This document shows positions 1-8,300 of a stretch of DNA of 64,000 nucleotides, one piece after another. Within the stretch, counting starts at the first letter, position 1. Each line of letters opens with the position of its first letter. The notes under the pieces are model-generated. The model saw nothing but the letters and a program-made list of their open reading frames with translations. It was not told where the DNA came from and did not search any database. The stretch is from contig NZ_MJUZ01000049.1 of the NCBI RefSeq assembly GCF_002237645.1, forward strand, positions 62,001-126,000, read 5' to 3'. This DNA is from Desulfovibrio sp. MES5. GTDB taxonomy: Bacteria > Desulfobacterota > Desulfovibrionia > Desulfovibrionales > Desulfovibrionaceae. A program made the position numbers and the translations under genes.

Positions 1-109
1 GCCAGCCCCGGCTACCGCAGGCAGCCTAGAGCAATTTCACCCTGAAATTCCTCCAGGTGCCGCCCCAGGCGGCATGACGGCAATCTCAACACTTTTCAGG
101 AGAACCGTT

Positions 110-1144
110 ATGGGCTCAGCGCCTTTTGACCATCTTAGCCGAGAAATGACATCCTTCATGCGTTCCAGCGTTCTTGCTGCCTTGGCCGAACTTGATTTTG
201 GCACAGTCATCCTCCAGAACGGCAACAGCCTCGACGTTGCCGAGCTTGCCCGGCTGTGCGCGTGCGATGAACGGGGCGCCGAGACCCTGCTGGATGCGCT
301 TGCCGCTCTGGGCTATTTCGCCAAAACCGGAACTGGAGCCGCGGCCCGGTATTCCGTGGCAGAAGAATACAAAACCTATCTGGACAGCCGCCACCCATCA
401 ACATTTATTCCAATGATGCGGCACATGGCTGGCTTGCAGCGCTCGTGGGCACGTCTTGCGTGGGCCGTGCGGGACGGCAAACCGCAGGACAAAATCCCCA
501 GTATTCTCGGAGCGGAACAGGACAGGGTATCGTTCATTATGGCCATGAATTCCATAGCCGTCAGGCTGGTGGACAGCACGGTAGCTTCGCTGTTCAGTGC
601 CGGGGTTCTGCCTGCCGCCAGCAAGGGGCTGCGGATTCTGGACATTGGCGGCGCATCCGGCACCTATACTGAAGCCTTTCTCAATAACTTGCCGGAGAGC
701 ACCGCCACCATCATCGACCTGCCTGTCGCCATTGCACAGGCTAAAAACCGCTTCGGGGGCACGAGCCTCGAGTCGCGCGTCAGCCTGATAGAGTGCGACT
801 TTACAAAGGACGCCCTGCCCTCTGGTTTCGATTTTGCCTGGATAAGCGCCATAATCCATCAGATGAACCGCGAAAAAAGCCGCATGCTCTACGCCAAAGC
901 CCTGGATGCGCTGAAACCTGGCGGCATTGTGGCCGTTCGCGACTACGTAATGCGCCAAAACCGCACCTACCCGGTTGACGGCGCGCTTTTTGGCATCAAC
1001 ATGCTTGTGAACACACAGAACGGCATGGTCTACACCTATGAAGAAATCAGGGAAGACCTCGAGCTGGCAGGCTTCACCGAGATTGTCCACGCCGTTGACG
1101 TGCCCAGCATGTCCGCTGTAGTGACCGCGAAAAAACCCGGTTAG
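110..1144 (+). CDS. SAM-dependent O-methyltransferase (plant/bacterial O-MT family)
   Basis: Predicted 344-aa methyltransferase. The N-terminal ~100 residues look like the winged-helix dimerisation domain typical of O-methyltransferase family 2 (VAELARLCACDE, ETLLDALAALGYF). The SAM-binding glycine loop ILDIGGASGTYT follows around residue 185 and a post-motif region IDLPVAIAQAK after it. The substrate cannot be deduced. I start at ATG 110 because CAGGAG lies 7 bp upstream; an in-frame ATG at 74 has no ribosome site. The gene appears to be monocistronic and is followed by a hairpin repeat. Family assignment is firm, function is not. Confidence 0.8.
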   Translation: MGSAPFDHLSREMTSFMRSSVLAALAELDFGTVILQNGNSLDVAELARLCACDERGAETLLDALAALGYFAKTGTGAAARYSVAEEYKTYLDSRHPSTFIPMMRHMAGLQRSWARLAWAVRDGKPQDKIPSILGAEQDRVSFIMAMNSIAVRLVDSTVASLFSAGVLPAASKGLRILDIGGASGTYTEAFLNNLPESTATIIDLPVAIAQAKNRFGGTSLESRVSLIECDFTKDALPSGFDFAWISAIIHQMNREKSRMLYAKALDALKPGGIVAVRDYVMRQNRTYPVDGALFGINMLVNTQNGMVYTYEEIREDLELAGFTEIVHAVDVPSMSAVVTAKKPG

Positions 1145-1170
1145 AGCTGGTTTCACTTTGGGCTGCGTTG

Positions 1171-1220
1171 TGGGGGAGGGATCCTTTTGTAAAAGGGTCC
1201 CTCCCCCACGCCCCCTAAAG
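1171..1220 (+). repeat. Family A 3'-associated GC-rich hairpin repeat, copy 1
   Basis: Begins TGGGGGAGGGATCC, has a TTTTGTAAAA centre and closes with GGGTCCCTCCCCCA, followed by ACGCCCCCTAAAG. It forms a long hairpin 26 bp after the methyltransferase stop and is oriented like that gene. Other copies are near 9000, 14570, 24400, 28070, 35910, 40020 and 44540. Confidence 0.85.
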
Positions 1221-1289
1221 CATTTTGCTTTTGAAACACTCCCTGTTTCAACCCATCATTCTGGCGGAAAACGTGGTTTGCGCCAGCCA

Positions 1290-1528
1290 TCAGCAGGCTG
1301 CTCGCTCTATTAACCAATTGCTGTCTTTGCGGCAGTCGTTGGCGAGTCTACGAGCCTTACGAATGGCGACAGCGACTACACAGAACAAGACGTATAGTTA
1401 CTCATGCTGTCTTCAAGCGTAGCTTCCTGTGTCACAACGCTTGAAGCATCCGTAGCTTCCTTCGTCGCAACGGCCAAAGCTCGCCAGAATCCACGCCGCT
1501 TCGTGGCGGCTGCCGCCTTCGCGTCAGC
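1290..1528 (+). repeat. Family C composite intergenic repeat, copy 1
   Basis: Closely matches 41340-41580: both carry the same run of phrases ATGGCGACAGCGA, CATGCTGTCTTCAAGCGTAG, CTTGAAGCATCCGTAGCTTC, CTTCGTCGCAACGGCCAAAG and then a CCACGCC...GTGG palindrome. No credible coding sequence is present. The rest of the gap from 1145 to 1908 holds the hairpin repeat before it and a palindrome and terminator after it. Confidence 0.75.
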
Positions 1529-1555
1529 AGAGCAATTTCAAAGTGAAATTGCTCT
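1529..1555. repeat. Perfect 27-bp palindrome closing the composite repeat
   Basis: Arms AGAGCAATTTCA and TGAAATTGCTCT (12 bp each) around AAG. Related AGAGCA...TGCTCT hairpins occur at 35595-35630 and, with a different stem, at 36070-36105. Confidence 0.8.
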
Positions 1556-1709
1556 AAAAGTTTTATTGTAGTTTAGTATGGGGCTGGCGGCTCTGTGCAG
1601 ACGCCCGCCGTCCAGACATCTGCACAGTTTGTCTACACGGCTGCGGCATGCGCGGCAAAACCGGATGTGCTGCGCAAAAATCTTTATAAACACTGTGTTA
1701 CCAATACCA

Positions 1710-1744
1710 AGGCCCGGAGAAATATGCTCCGGGCCTGTTTTTTT
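1710..1744 (+). terminator. Rho-independent terminator without an obvious upstream gene
   Basis: Ten-bp stem AGGCCCGGAG/CTCCGGGCCT, 7-nt loop AAATATG, then GTTTTTTT. Nothing coding precedes it on this strand within about 560 bp, so it may end a small RNA starting near 1560-1640, or be the remnant of a lost gene. Confidence 0.75.
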
Positions 1745-1907
1745 GCCGCTCTTTCCCCCTGCCCGCCCGAAATCAGGGCCATGGCGCGCAGCCAGAATAA
1801 AAATGATTTTTTTCTCAAATTATCATCCAGATGATGGAATCAAAACTTCACCCCGCCTAGCATGCGCAATCAAACGTATTTTGCGCACGTACAAGAAAGG
1901 GTGAGCT

Positions 1908-2161
1908 ATGAATCAGGATTTTTGTGCATCACGACTGCCAGTATTTACCTACCTTTGTGAAAATGTTCGTAAATCTGGAAACACCCCCTGTAGGCCTTTG
2001 CAGGCTTTGCCATAGCGTGGTTGGCATTCGTTCTTTTCTGGGGAGTGCTTGAACCGTTTTCCCGCGTCGTCCCCCAAGTTTTCAAAACAATCGAGCATGG
2101 TAGCTCTAAAAAAAGTCCATTGCTCAAGCGCTGCACGCGAGCGTGGCGCTCCGCCACATGA
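1908..2161 (+). pseudogene. Possible small membrane-protein gene broken by a frameshift
   Basis: ATG 1908 follows GAAAGGGTGAGCT and encodes 35 residues beginning MNQDFCASRLPVFTYLCENV before a stop at 2013. From about 1994 the +2 frame continues as a credible transmembrane segment (AIAWLAFVLFWGVLEPF) and runs to a TGA at 2159-2161. Joining the two near 2000 gives a ~83-residue protein with a soluble head and one membrane helix. The far 3' end overlaps repeat sequence. I recognise no family. It could be a genuine decayed gene, a sequencing indel, or chance. Confidence 0.35.
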
Positions 2162-2275
2162 CGTGGACCCTACCGCTCTTCAGCGTTGCGACGACAAGCG
2201 GCAAAAACCCGCTAACGGCTCCCGCAAATCGCATTCTTGGCAGAATGACGGTTGAAATATGAAGCATTTCAACCG
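2094..2275 (+). repeat. Family B intergenic repeat, divergent copy
   Basis: Contains CGCTGCACGCGAGCGTGGCGC, split by a CCACATGACGTGG palindrome, then AATCGCATTCTTGGCAGAAT and GAAGCATTTCAA. These phrases parallel those at 4970-5075 and 35635-35730. It partly overlaps the 3' end of the broken small ORF. The remaining bases to 2496 are the nhaB leader, with nothing else evident. Confidence 0.5.
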
Positions 2276-2496
2276 TGCTCTGATCTGGAAAATTATTTTC
2301 CCTAAATCCGGCCTGGCGCCTTCTCTAACCCCGCCCTTCCGCCTTCTTTGTCGTCGCCTGGCGGCAGTTATCCCTTATCGCATAAAATCAGCGCGCAGCA
2401 TGGTCAGAGGTTGCGCCGGGGCTGCATTTCCTGCTACACAGCCAGTATCTCGTGATTTTCTTTCCATTAAATTCTGAGCGGTGCAGGGAGACGACT

Positions 2497-3954
2497 ATGC
2501 AGCATATTTTTTTCAGCAGCTTTCTAGGCAAATCGCCACTCTGGTATAAATATACGGTGCTGGCCTTTCTGGTGGCCAACCCTGTTCTCAATATTGTGGT
2601 CGGCCCCTTTATAACGGGCTGGCTGCTTCTGCTCCAGTTTATCTTTATTCTTTCTCTGGCGCTGAAGTGCTACCCCATTCCCGCAGGCGGCCTGCTGGCC
2701 CTGGAGGCCATCATCATCGGCATGACCACGCCTGATGCCGTGTACCAGGAGGTAGCCACCAACCTGCCCACATTGCTTTTGCTCATCTTTATGGTGGCGG
2801 GCATCTACTATCTGAAAGACGTGGTTTTTGTCGTTTTTACCCGACTGTTTATCGCCATCCGAAAAAAACACTGGCTGTCGCTGGCATTCTGCATTGTCAG
2901 CGCCACACTTTCCGCCTTTCTGGACGCCCTGACTCTCATGGCCATCATTATTGCCGTCTGCTTCAATTTTTACGCCATTTTTCGCAAGGTGGCCGGGGCC
3001 TTTACCCCGACCAACGGTAAAGAAGCCCCTGAAGTTGAAGAATTTTGCGGCTTTTTGCGCAATATCATCATGCACGGCGCTCTGGGAACAGCCCTTGGCG
3101 GCACCATGACCATTGTGGGCGAACCGCAGAACCTCATGATCGGCACCATGATGAACTGGTCATTTGCAGAATTTTTTATGCACAACGCCGTCATCGCGGT
3201 ACCGGTAGCCATTGTGGGCTTTACCCTCTGCCCCCTGCTTGAAATCTTTCGCTTTCCCGGTTTTGGATACCAGCTGCCGGAAGCCATCCGTGAGCTTATT
3301 GTCAAAGACGCCGCCAAAAAAGCGCGCCAGCTTTCAGACCAGACGCGCTTTCTTTACATCACCCAGTGCGTGGTGGGCATACTGCTGATTTTGGCCCTGG
3401 CCCTGCACGTGGCCGAAATCGGCCTGCTTGGCCTTACGCTGATCATCCTGCTTTCGGCCATGACGGGCAAAACCAAGGAACACGACTTTTCCGAAGCCTT
3501 CAACAACGCCATGCCCTTTGTCTGCCTTATCATCGTCTTTTTTGCCATTCTGTCGGTGGTGCACGACCAGCATCTGGTGACGCCGCTGGTGGAATGGGTG
3601 TTCCAGTTCCAGGGCAAACCCCAGTTGCTGGCGCTGTATGTGGTCAACGGCACGCTGTCGTTTGTGAGCGACAACGTCTTCATCGCCTCTGTCTTTATTA
3701 CCGAAATGGACAAAGCCCATACGGCAGGCCTGTTCTCCAGCGACTGGTACGAAAAAATCGCCGTGGTGGTGAATATGGGCACCAACATTCCCGCTGTGGC
3801 GACGCCCAACGGGCAGGCGGCTTTTCTCTTTTTGCTCACGTCTTCGCTGGCGCCGCTCATCAAGCTCTCGTATATGCGGATGGTCAAACTGGCATTTCCC
3901 TATACCGTGACCATGACTGCCACCGGAGCCCTTTGCATCTACTTTTTCCTGTAG
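2497..3954 (+). CDS. nhaB: Na+/H+ antiporter NhaB
   Basis: 485-aa integral membrane protein with about ten or more hydrophobic helices. It closely follows the NhaB pattern: an N-terminal FLGKSPLWYK block, LALKCYPIPAGGLLALEA, the highly conserved ATLSAFLDALTLMAIII segment, GEPQNLMIG, and LSFVSDNVFIASVFI. NhaB exports Na+ in exchange for protons at the inner membrane, supporting pH and sodium homeostasis. Start chosen at ATG 2497 after GCAGGGAG; an upstream in-frame ATG at 2452 lacks a ribosome site. It is followed 37 bp later by a PII-like gene on the same strand, so the two are probably cotranscribed. Confidence 0.95.
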   Translation: MQHIFFSSFLGKSPLWYKYTVLAFLVANPVLNIVVGPFITGWLLLLQFIFILSLALKCYPIPAGGLLALEAIIIGMTTPDAVYQEVATNLPTLLLLIFMVAGIYYLKDVVFVVFTRLFIAIRKKHWLSLAFCIVSATLSAFLDALTLMAIIIAVCFNFYAIFRKVAGAFTPTNGKEAPEVEEFCGFLRNIIMHGALGTALGGTMTIVGEPQNLMIGTMMNWSFAEFFMHNAVIAVPVAIVGFTLCPLLEIFRFPGFGYQLPEAIRELIVKDAAKKARQLSDQTRFLYITQCVVGILLILALALHVAEIGLLGLTLIILLSAMTGKTKEHDFSEAFNNAMPFVCLIIVFFAILSVVHDQHLVTPLVEWVFQFQGKPQLLALYVVNGTLSFVSDNVFIASVFITEMDKAHTAGLFSSDWYEKIAVVVNMGTNIPAVATPNGQAAFLFLLTSSLAPLIKLSYMRMVKLAFPYTVTMTATGALCIYFFL

Positions 3955-3991
3955 CCGCCCGACCCTGGCAATACATGTGGAGAACACACCA

Positions 3992-4666
3992 ATGAATATT
4001 CAGTTTACGCCCGCCAAGCTGCTTGTGGTCTTTGGCGAATGCGGCTGCGGCATGGCCATCGTTGACGCCTCCAAGGAAGGAGGCGCACGCGGCGGCACAA
4101 GGCTTCATGGCCGCTGTCTGGCTGAAGACGGTTGCGTCTGCGGCTCGTGCCCGGATTGTGTTGATCAGGATATTATCCTCATCCTCATGCAGGATGAGGC
4201 TGAAAGCGTTATTACAGCCGTTGTGGAAGGGGTTTTGAAAAATCCCCAATGCCGTGCAGGCGCAGCCATAGTGCTGGACGTGCCCAAGGCCCTGCTGCGT
4301 GCCGGCCAGACAGCCAGCGACGAGCCTTTATTACATACCATCGAGGGAGAAGACATGAAATCCGGCTACACCATGATATGCAGCATCATCAATCACGGAC
4401 AGGCCGAAGAGCTCATGGCCGTGGCCCGGCAGGCCGGAGCTCGCGGCGGCACCATACTGGGCGCCAGAGGAACGGGCACTGAAGAAGACGTAAAATTCTT
4501 CGGCATCAGCCTGACGCCTGAAAAGGAATTTCTGCTCATCATAAGCGAGAACACCTCAACAGACGCCATCTTACAGGCGCTGGGCAGTCAGCCGGTCTTC
4601 AGCGAGCCGGGGGGCGGCATTGTCTTTACCACCAGCATTGAGCGCTACATATCCCTCAATGCCTGA
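3992..4666 (+). CDS. Two-domain PII-like (GlnB-fold) regulatory protein linked to nhaB
   Basis: 224-aa soluble protein with a duplicated layout. Residues ~8-100 contain EGGARGGTRLHGR followed by a cysteine cluster (Cys42, 48, 50, 53, 56), and residues ~125-224 contain QAGARGGTILGARGTG, the PII B-loop-like signature. Each half resembles one PII/GlnB-like protomer (P-II proteins bind nucleotides and small effectors and often gate membrane transporters). Location directly downstream of nhaB suggests it tunes that antiporter; this is inference. The ATG at 4355 (residue 122) is preceded by GAGGGAGAAGAC, so the C-terminal domain could also be made alone (103 aa). Start 3992 has GGAG 9 bp upstream; a GTG at 3977 is less likely. 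Confidence 0.75.
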   Translation: MNIQFTPAKLLVVFGECGCGMAIVDASKEGGARGGTRLHGRCLAEDGCVCGSCPDCVDQDIILILMQDEAESVITAVVEGVLKNPQCRAGAAIVLDVPKALLRAGQTASDEPLLHTIEGEDMKSGYTMICSIINHGQAEELMAVARQAGARGGTILGARGTGTEEDVKFFGISLTPEKEFLLIISENTSTDAILQALGSQPVFSEPGGGIVFTTSIERYISLNA

Positions 4667-4889
4667 TGCCATCAGCGTCCGGTTCGGCCTGAAGCGGGCG
4701 CGTGACGGCAGGCGTGAACCGCCGGCAGCTGTGTTATGCCAATGCCTTTTGCGCTGCTGCATCCTGAGATGGCCTGACGATTACGCCACGGGCCTGTGCC
4801 CCTGCGGCGCGAGCGCTTTCTGCTTGCGTCGCTGAGCGCCGCAGCACGGAACAAATGCCTTGAGAAGGCATGGATATAGCTGAAAATTC

Positions 4890-4923
4890 AAAGGCCGGAG
4901 CGACGTTACGTGCTCCGGCCTTT
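4890..4923. terminator. Bidirectional hairpin terminator between PII-like gene and cinA
   Basis: Twelve-bp arms AAAGGCCGGAGC/GCTCCGGCCTTT around a 10-nt loop, between two convergent genes. The T tract is short, so termination strength is uncertain. Bases 4667-4889 hold nothing recognisable. Confidence 0.7.
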
Positions 4924-4938
4924 GTAAAATCAGCTCCG

Positions 4939-5079
4939 CTTTGGAGCATGTTACCTTTGAAAAATTAACCACGCTAACGGAGCACGAGAGTGCAGCGCGC
5001 TACAACGTGGCGTGGATTCGGCCAAAAACGCAATTTTCGGCTGAATGACACATTGAAAAATGAAACATTTCAAAAATAG
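4939..5079 (+). repeat. Family B intergenic repeat, copy 2
   Basis: Shares an ordered series with 35595-35737: GAGCAT, GTGCAGCGCGCTACAACGTG (GTGCCGCGCGCCACAACGTG there), CGTGGATTCGGCC, CAATTTTCGGCTGAATGA and AAACATTTCAAA. It fills the space between the terminator and the 3' end of cinA. Confidence 0.75.
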
Positions 5080-5085
5080 CCTGGT

Positions 5086-6357
5086 CTAAATGGCTGCCAC
5101 GGCCCAAAGGGCTTCCACGGGCAGACCCGCCAGATGCCTGCGCAGCATGTCCAGCGCGTGGCTTGAAGCCAGACGCCGCGTCCAGTCCCGCCCAAGATAG
5201 CGTCCCTGCGGCCGCAGTTCACGCAGCCATACATCCTGGCCATGGCTCAGCGCCACATACACCAGCCCCACGGGTTTATTTTCAGTGCCGCCGCCGGGCC
5301 CGGCCACGCCAGTAATGCCAAGGCCGTAATCCGCCCCGTAACGCTCACGCGCCCCTGCGGCCATGCTCCGGGCCACTTCCGGGCTTACGGCCCCGTGCCG
5401 CGCCAGCAGTTCTTCAGGCACCCCCAAAAGCCGGGTCTTGGCTTCGTTGGCATAGGTGATCAGGCCATAGCCGAAGACTTCCGATGAGCCGGGCTGGTCT
5501 GTGATACGCTTGGCCAGCAGCCCGCCGGTGCAGGATTCCGCCGTGGCCACGCTTTGCCCGCGCAGACGCAGCCCCTCCACCACCACGGCCTCCAGGCCCG
5601 TCACATTGACGCCATAGACCACGTCGCCCAGACGCTCGCGCACCTCGTTCACCACGGGCATGGCCAGAGCTTCGGCAGCTGCGGCGCTCTCCGCCTTGGC
5701 CGTCACCCGCACGAACATTTCCGCGTCTCCGGCGTAAGGGGCGGCCGTGGGGTTGACGCCTTCCGTCAGGTCAGCGATGCGCAACGCCGCCGTGCCTTCG
5801 CCAATACCGAAGGTGCGCACCATAAAGGATGTAATGACCGAATCCGTCATGTTCTGCAAAAATGGCACGACGCTGTTTTCCAGCATGGGCAGAAGTTCGG
5901 ACGGGGGCCCCGGCAGCAGGATGACCCATTGCCCGCAGCCCGCTGGCACGGCGCAGCCCGGGGCAGTGCCCGCCTCATTGGGAAAGGCCACCGAACCGCG
6001 CGGCAAATAGGCCTGCTTGAGCTGATTGGCCGATATGGGGCGTTCGCCAAAATAGTCACGCAGACGGCGCAGGCTGTCCGCATCTTCTTCAAGGGGGCAC
6101 CCCGTGACCTGCGCCACGGTTTCTTTGGTCATATCGTCATCCGTGGGTCCAAGACCGCCGGTGGTTATGATGATCTGCGCGCGCCCGAGGGCCTCGCGTA
6201 AGGCGGATTCAAGCCGTCCGCCGTTATCCCCCACCGTATGCACCTGCAAAAGATCCAGACCCAGCGCTGAAAGCGTTTTGGCCACGTGGGCGGCGTCGGT
6301 GTTGACAGTATGCCCCAACAGAAGTTCCGTACCCACTGAAATGATTTCCGCCCTCAT
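5086..6357 (-). CDS. cinA: CinA family nicotinamide-nucleotide amidohydrolase
   Basis: 423-aa protein. The N-terminal MoaB/MogA-like half starts MRAEIISVGTELLLGHTVNT and carries ITTGGLGPTDDD. The C-terminal PncC-like half contains VATAESCTGGLLAKRI and GITGVAGPGGGTENKPVG. CinA proteins recycle NMN produced by NAD-consuming enzymes (C-terminal deamidase) and have an ADP-ribose pyrophosphatase-type N-terminal activity. Start fixed at 6357 by an ideal AAGGAGGCCGC ribosome site; the 83 residues that would precede it in frame are not conserved-looking. Convergent with the PII-like gene and divergent from metY. Confidence 0.95.
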   Translation of the reverse strand: MRAEIISVGTELLLGHTVNTDAAHVAKTLSALGLDLLQVHTVGDNGGRLESALREALGRAQIIITTGGLGPTDDDMTKETVAQVTGCPLEEDADSLRRLRDYFGERPISANQLKQAYLPRGSVAFPNEAGTAPGCAVPAGCGQWVILLPGPPSELLPMLENSVVPFLQNMTDSVITSFMVRTFGIGEGTAALRIADLTEGVNPTAAPYAGDAEMFVRVTAKAESAAAAEALAMPVVNEVRERLGDVVYGVNVTGLEAVVVEGLRLRGQSVATAESCTGGLLAKRITDQPGSSEVFGYGLITYANEAKTRLLGVPEELLARHGAVSPEVARSMAAGARERYGADYGLGITGVAGPGGGTENKPVGLVYVALSHGQDVWLRELRPQGRYLGRDWTRRLASSHALDMLRRHLAGLPVEALWAVAAI

Positions 6358-6736
6358 GCGGCCTCCTTGCATCCTTAGAGCCTTGCCGCCCCGACAGAGC
6401 GACAGGACAAGCATATTAGCGCTTGCCCGCATGCCATGCAACCGGGTTCGGCTTGGACCAGGCGGTGTTGACGGCACATGATTTGCCCTCATGCCGGGCA
6501 ACTGCGCCTCAGGCCGACGCGCGCGCTCTGATCCGTATTCTGGCCCGAAGACAAGCAAGGGCACAGGCACTTTTTGACAAAGAGCCTGATGGCCTGTACT
6601 GCCCATGCCCAGGTATTGACAAAGCTAATCGCTTACGACATGGTATTACATACTAAATCAATAAGTAATATACGCACGGCGCAGAAAGCCGGTATGATGC
6701 GAGGAATAGAGCGGCCTGCCGCAAAGGGGAACCACA
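6358..6736. other. Divergent intergenic region cinA/metY
   Basis: 379 bp with no credible gene. A TTGACA at 6616-6621 in an otherwise AT-richer stretch is a possible -35 for metY, but no well-spaced -10 accompanies it. No recognisable SAM or other methionine-type riboswitch was seen. Confidence 0.5.
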
Positions 6737-8026
6737 ATGAATCATGAAAAAGGCTTGCGGTTTGAAACCCTGCAAGTGCACGCCGGGCAGGAGAAGCCAG
6801 ACGCAGCCAGCGGATCAAGGGCCGTGCCCATTTACCAGACGACCTCCTACGTGTTTGACGACTGTGCCCATGCCGAGGCCCGTTTCAACCTGACCGACCC
6901 CGGCAACATTTACAGCCGTTTGACCAATCCCACGCAGGACGCTCTGGAACAGAGAGTGGCGGCTCTTGAAGGCGGCGTGGGGGCTCTTGCCACGTCCAGC
7001 GGCGCGGCAGCCGTGAGCTACGCACTGCAAAATCTCGCCAGCGCCGGGGACCACATTGTTGCCGCCAAGACTCTGTACGGCGGCACCTACAATCTGCTTG
7101 CCCATACGCTCAAAACCTGGGGCATTGAGACAACCTTTGTGGACCCCGCAAAGATGGATTCCTTTGAAGAAGCCATCACGCCCAAGACCCGCGCCATCTT
7201 TGTGGAGAGCATGGGCAACCCCCACAGCAACATTGTGGATATGGAAGCGCTGGCAGCTCTGGCCCACCGCCACGGCATCCCTCTGGTGGTGGACAACACC
7301 TTTGCCACCCCCTGGCTTATGCGCCCCATTGAATACGGCGCGGACATCGTCGTGCATTCCGCCACAAAATTCATGGGCGGACACGGCGCGGCCCTTGGCG
7401 GCGTCATCGTGGACAGCGGCCGCTTTGACTGGGCCGCGTCCGGCAAGTTTTCCCACCTGAGTGAGCCAGATCCGAGTTATCACGGTCTGAGCTTCACTAA
7501 GGCCGTCGGGGCGGCGGCCTATATAGTGCGGGCACGGGCCATCCTGTTGCGCGATCTTGGCGCGACGATGGCCCCCCTGCACGCTTTTCTGATCCTTCAG
7601 GGGCTTGAAACACTGTCGCTGCGCGTGGAACGCCATGTGCAGAACGCCCTGGCCGTGGTGCGCCATCTGCACAATCACCCGAAGGTGCAGACCGTCAATC
7701 ACCCGAGCCTGCCCCACAGCCCCAGCCACGGTTTGTATAAGCGCTACTTCCCCAATGGGGGCGGCAGCATTTTCACCATTGAAGTCAAGGGCGGCGCGGC
7801 CGAGGCCAGAGCCTTTATCGACAGATTGCGCATCTTCTCGCTGCTGGCCAACGTGGCTGACGCCAAATCGCTTGTGATCCACCCCGCGTCCACCACGCAT
7901 TCACAAATGACCGAAGAAGAATTGGCGCTTACGGGAATATGGCCCAATACCGTGCGCCTTTCCATAGGCATCGAACACATTGACGATATCCTGGCTGACC
8001 TGGATCAGGCATTGGCAGCCCTGTAA
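6737..8026 (+). CDS. metY: O-acetylhomoserine sulfhydrylase (MetY-type, PLP-dependent)
   Basis: 429-aa Cys/Met-metabolism PLP enzyme. It opens with FETLQVHAGQ and PIYQTTSYVF, has SRLTNPTQDALEQRVAALEGG, the VVDNTFATPWL motif, and the PLP-binding lysine Lys211 in HSATKFMGGHG. Length and insertion pattern match O-acetyl-L-homoserine sulfhydrylases, which make homocysteine directly from O-acetylhomoserine and sulfide in the cytoplasm, a sensible route in a sulfide-rich cell. Start has AAGGGG 6-7 bp upstream. A terminator follows at 8049, so the gene is probably monocistronic. Confidence 0.93.
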   Translation: MNHEKGLRFETLQVHAGQEKPDAASGSRAVPIYQTTSYVFDDCAHAEARFNLTDPGNIYSRLTNPTQDALEQRVAALEGGVGALATSSGAAAVSYALQNLASAGDHIVAAKTLYGGTYNLLAHTLKTWGIETTFVDPAKMDSFEEAITPKTRAIFVESMGNPHSNIVDMEALAALAHRHGIPLVVDNTFATPWLMRPIEYGADIVVHSATKFMGGHGAALGGVIVDSGRFDWAASGKFSHLSEPDPSYHGLSFTKAVGAAAYIVRARAILLRDLGATMAPLHAFLILQGLETLSLRVERHVQNALAVVRHLHNHPKVQTVNHPSLPHSPSHGLYKRYFPNGGGSIFTIEVKGGAAEARAFIDRLRIFSLLANVADAKSLVIHPASTTHSQMTEEELALTGIWPNTVRLSIGIEHIDDILADLDQALAAL

Positions 8027-8048
8027 GCATTAAACGAAGCCGCCTCAC

Positions 8049-8084
8049 AAAAGCTCCCATGCCACGCCGCATGGGGGCTTTTTT
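8049..8084 (+). terminator. Terminator of metY
   Basis: AAGCTCCCAT/ATGGGGGCTT stem (one G-T pair), followed by TTTTTT. Confidence 0.85.
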
Positions 8085-8300
8085 GCCGCACAGAACTGTA
8101 AGCGGACCTTTCTTGCCGCGATATATCGGTGTTACGTAAATAAATCGTCACCTCGTGCGGACCGCGCCAAAATCCATTGTCTTTTACAAGGGCATTGCAT
8201 AAAGTGCCTCAGGCGGCGTCAGGCCCGCGCGGGCAAAATGTTTTCCCGTAGGCGCGGCGCACCACAGCGTATACTGCGCACCCCTCTGAGGAGAATTTTC

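Noticed and set aside
398-1156. Long antisense frame opposite the methyltransferase
   Set aside because: Typical shadow frame of a GC-rich gene; no start signal and no protein-like composition. The same applies to other large antisense frames here.
1578-1904. 108-residue ORF on the plus strand
   Set aside because: Passes straight through the terminator hairpin at 1710-1744 and has no ribosome site.
2452-2496. A longer start for nhaB
   Set aside because: No ribosome site, and the added residues do not resemble the NhaB N-terminus; ATG 2497 has GCAGGGAG.
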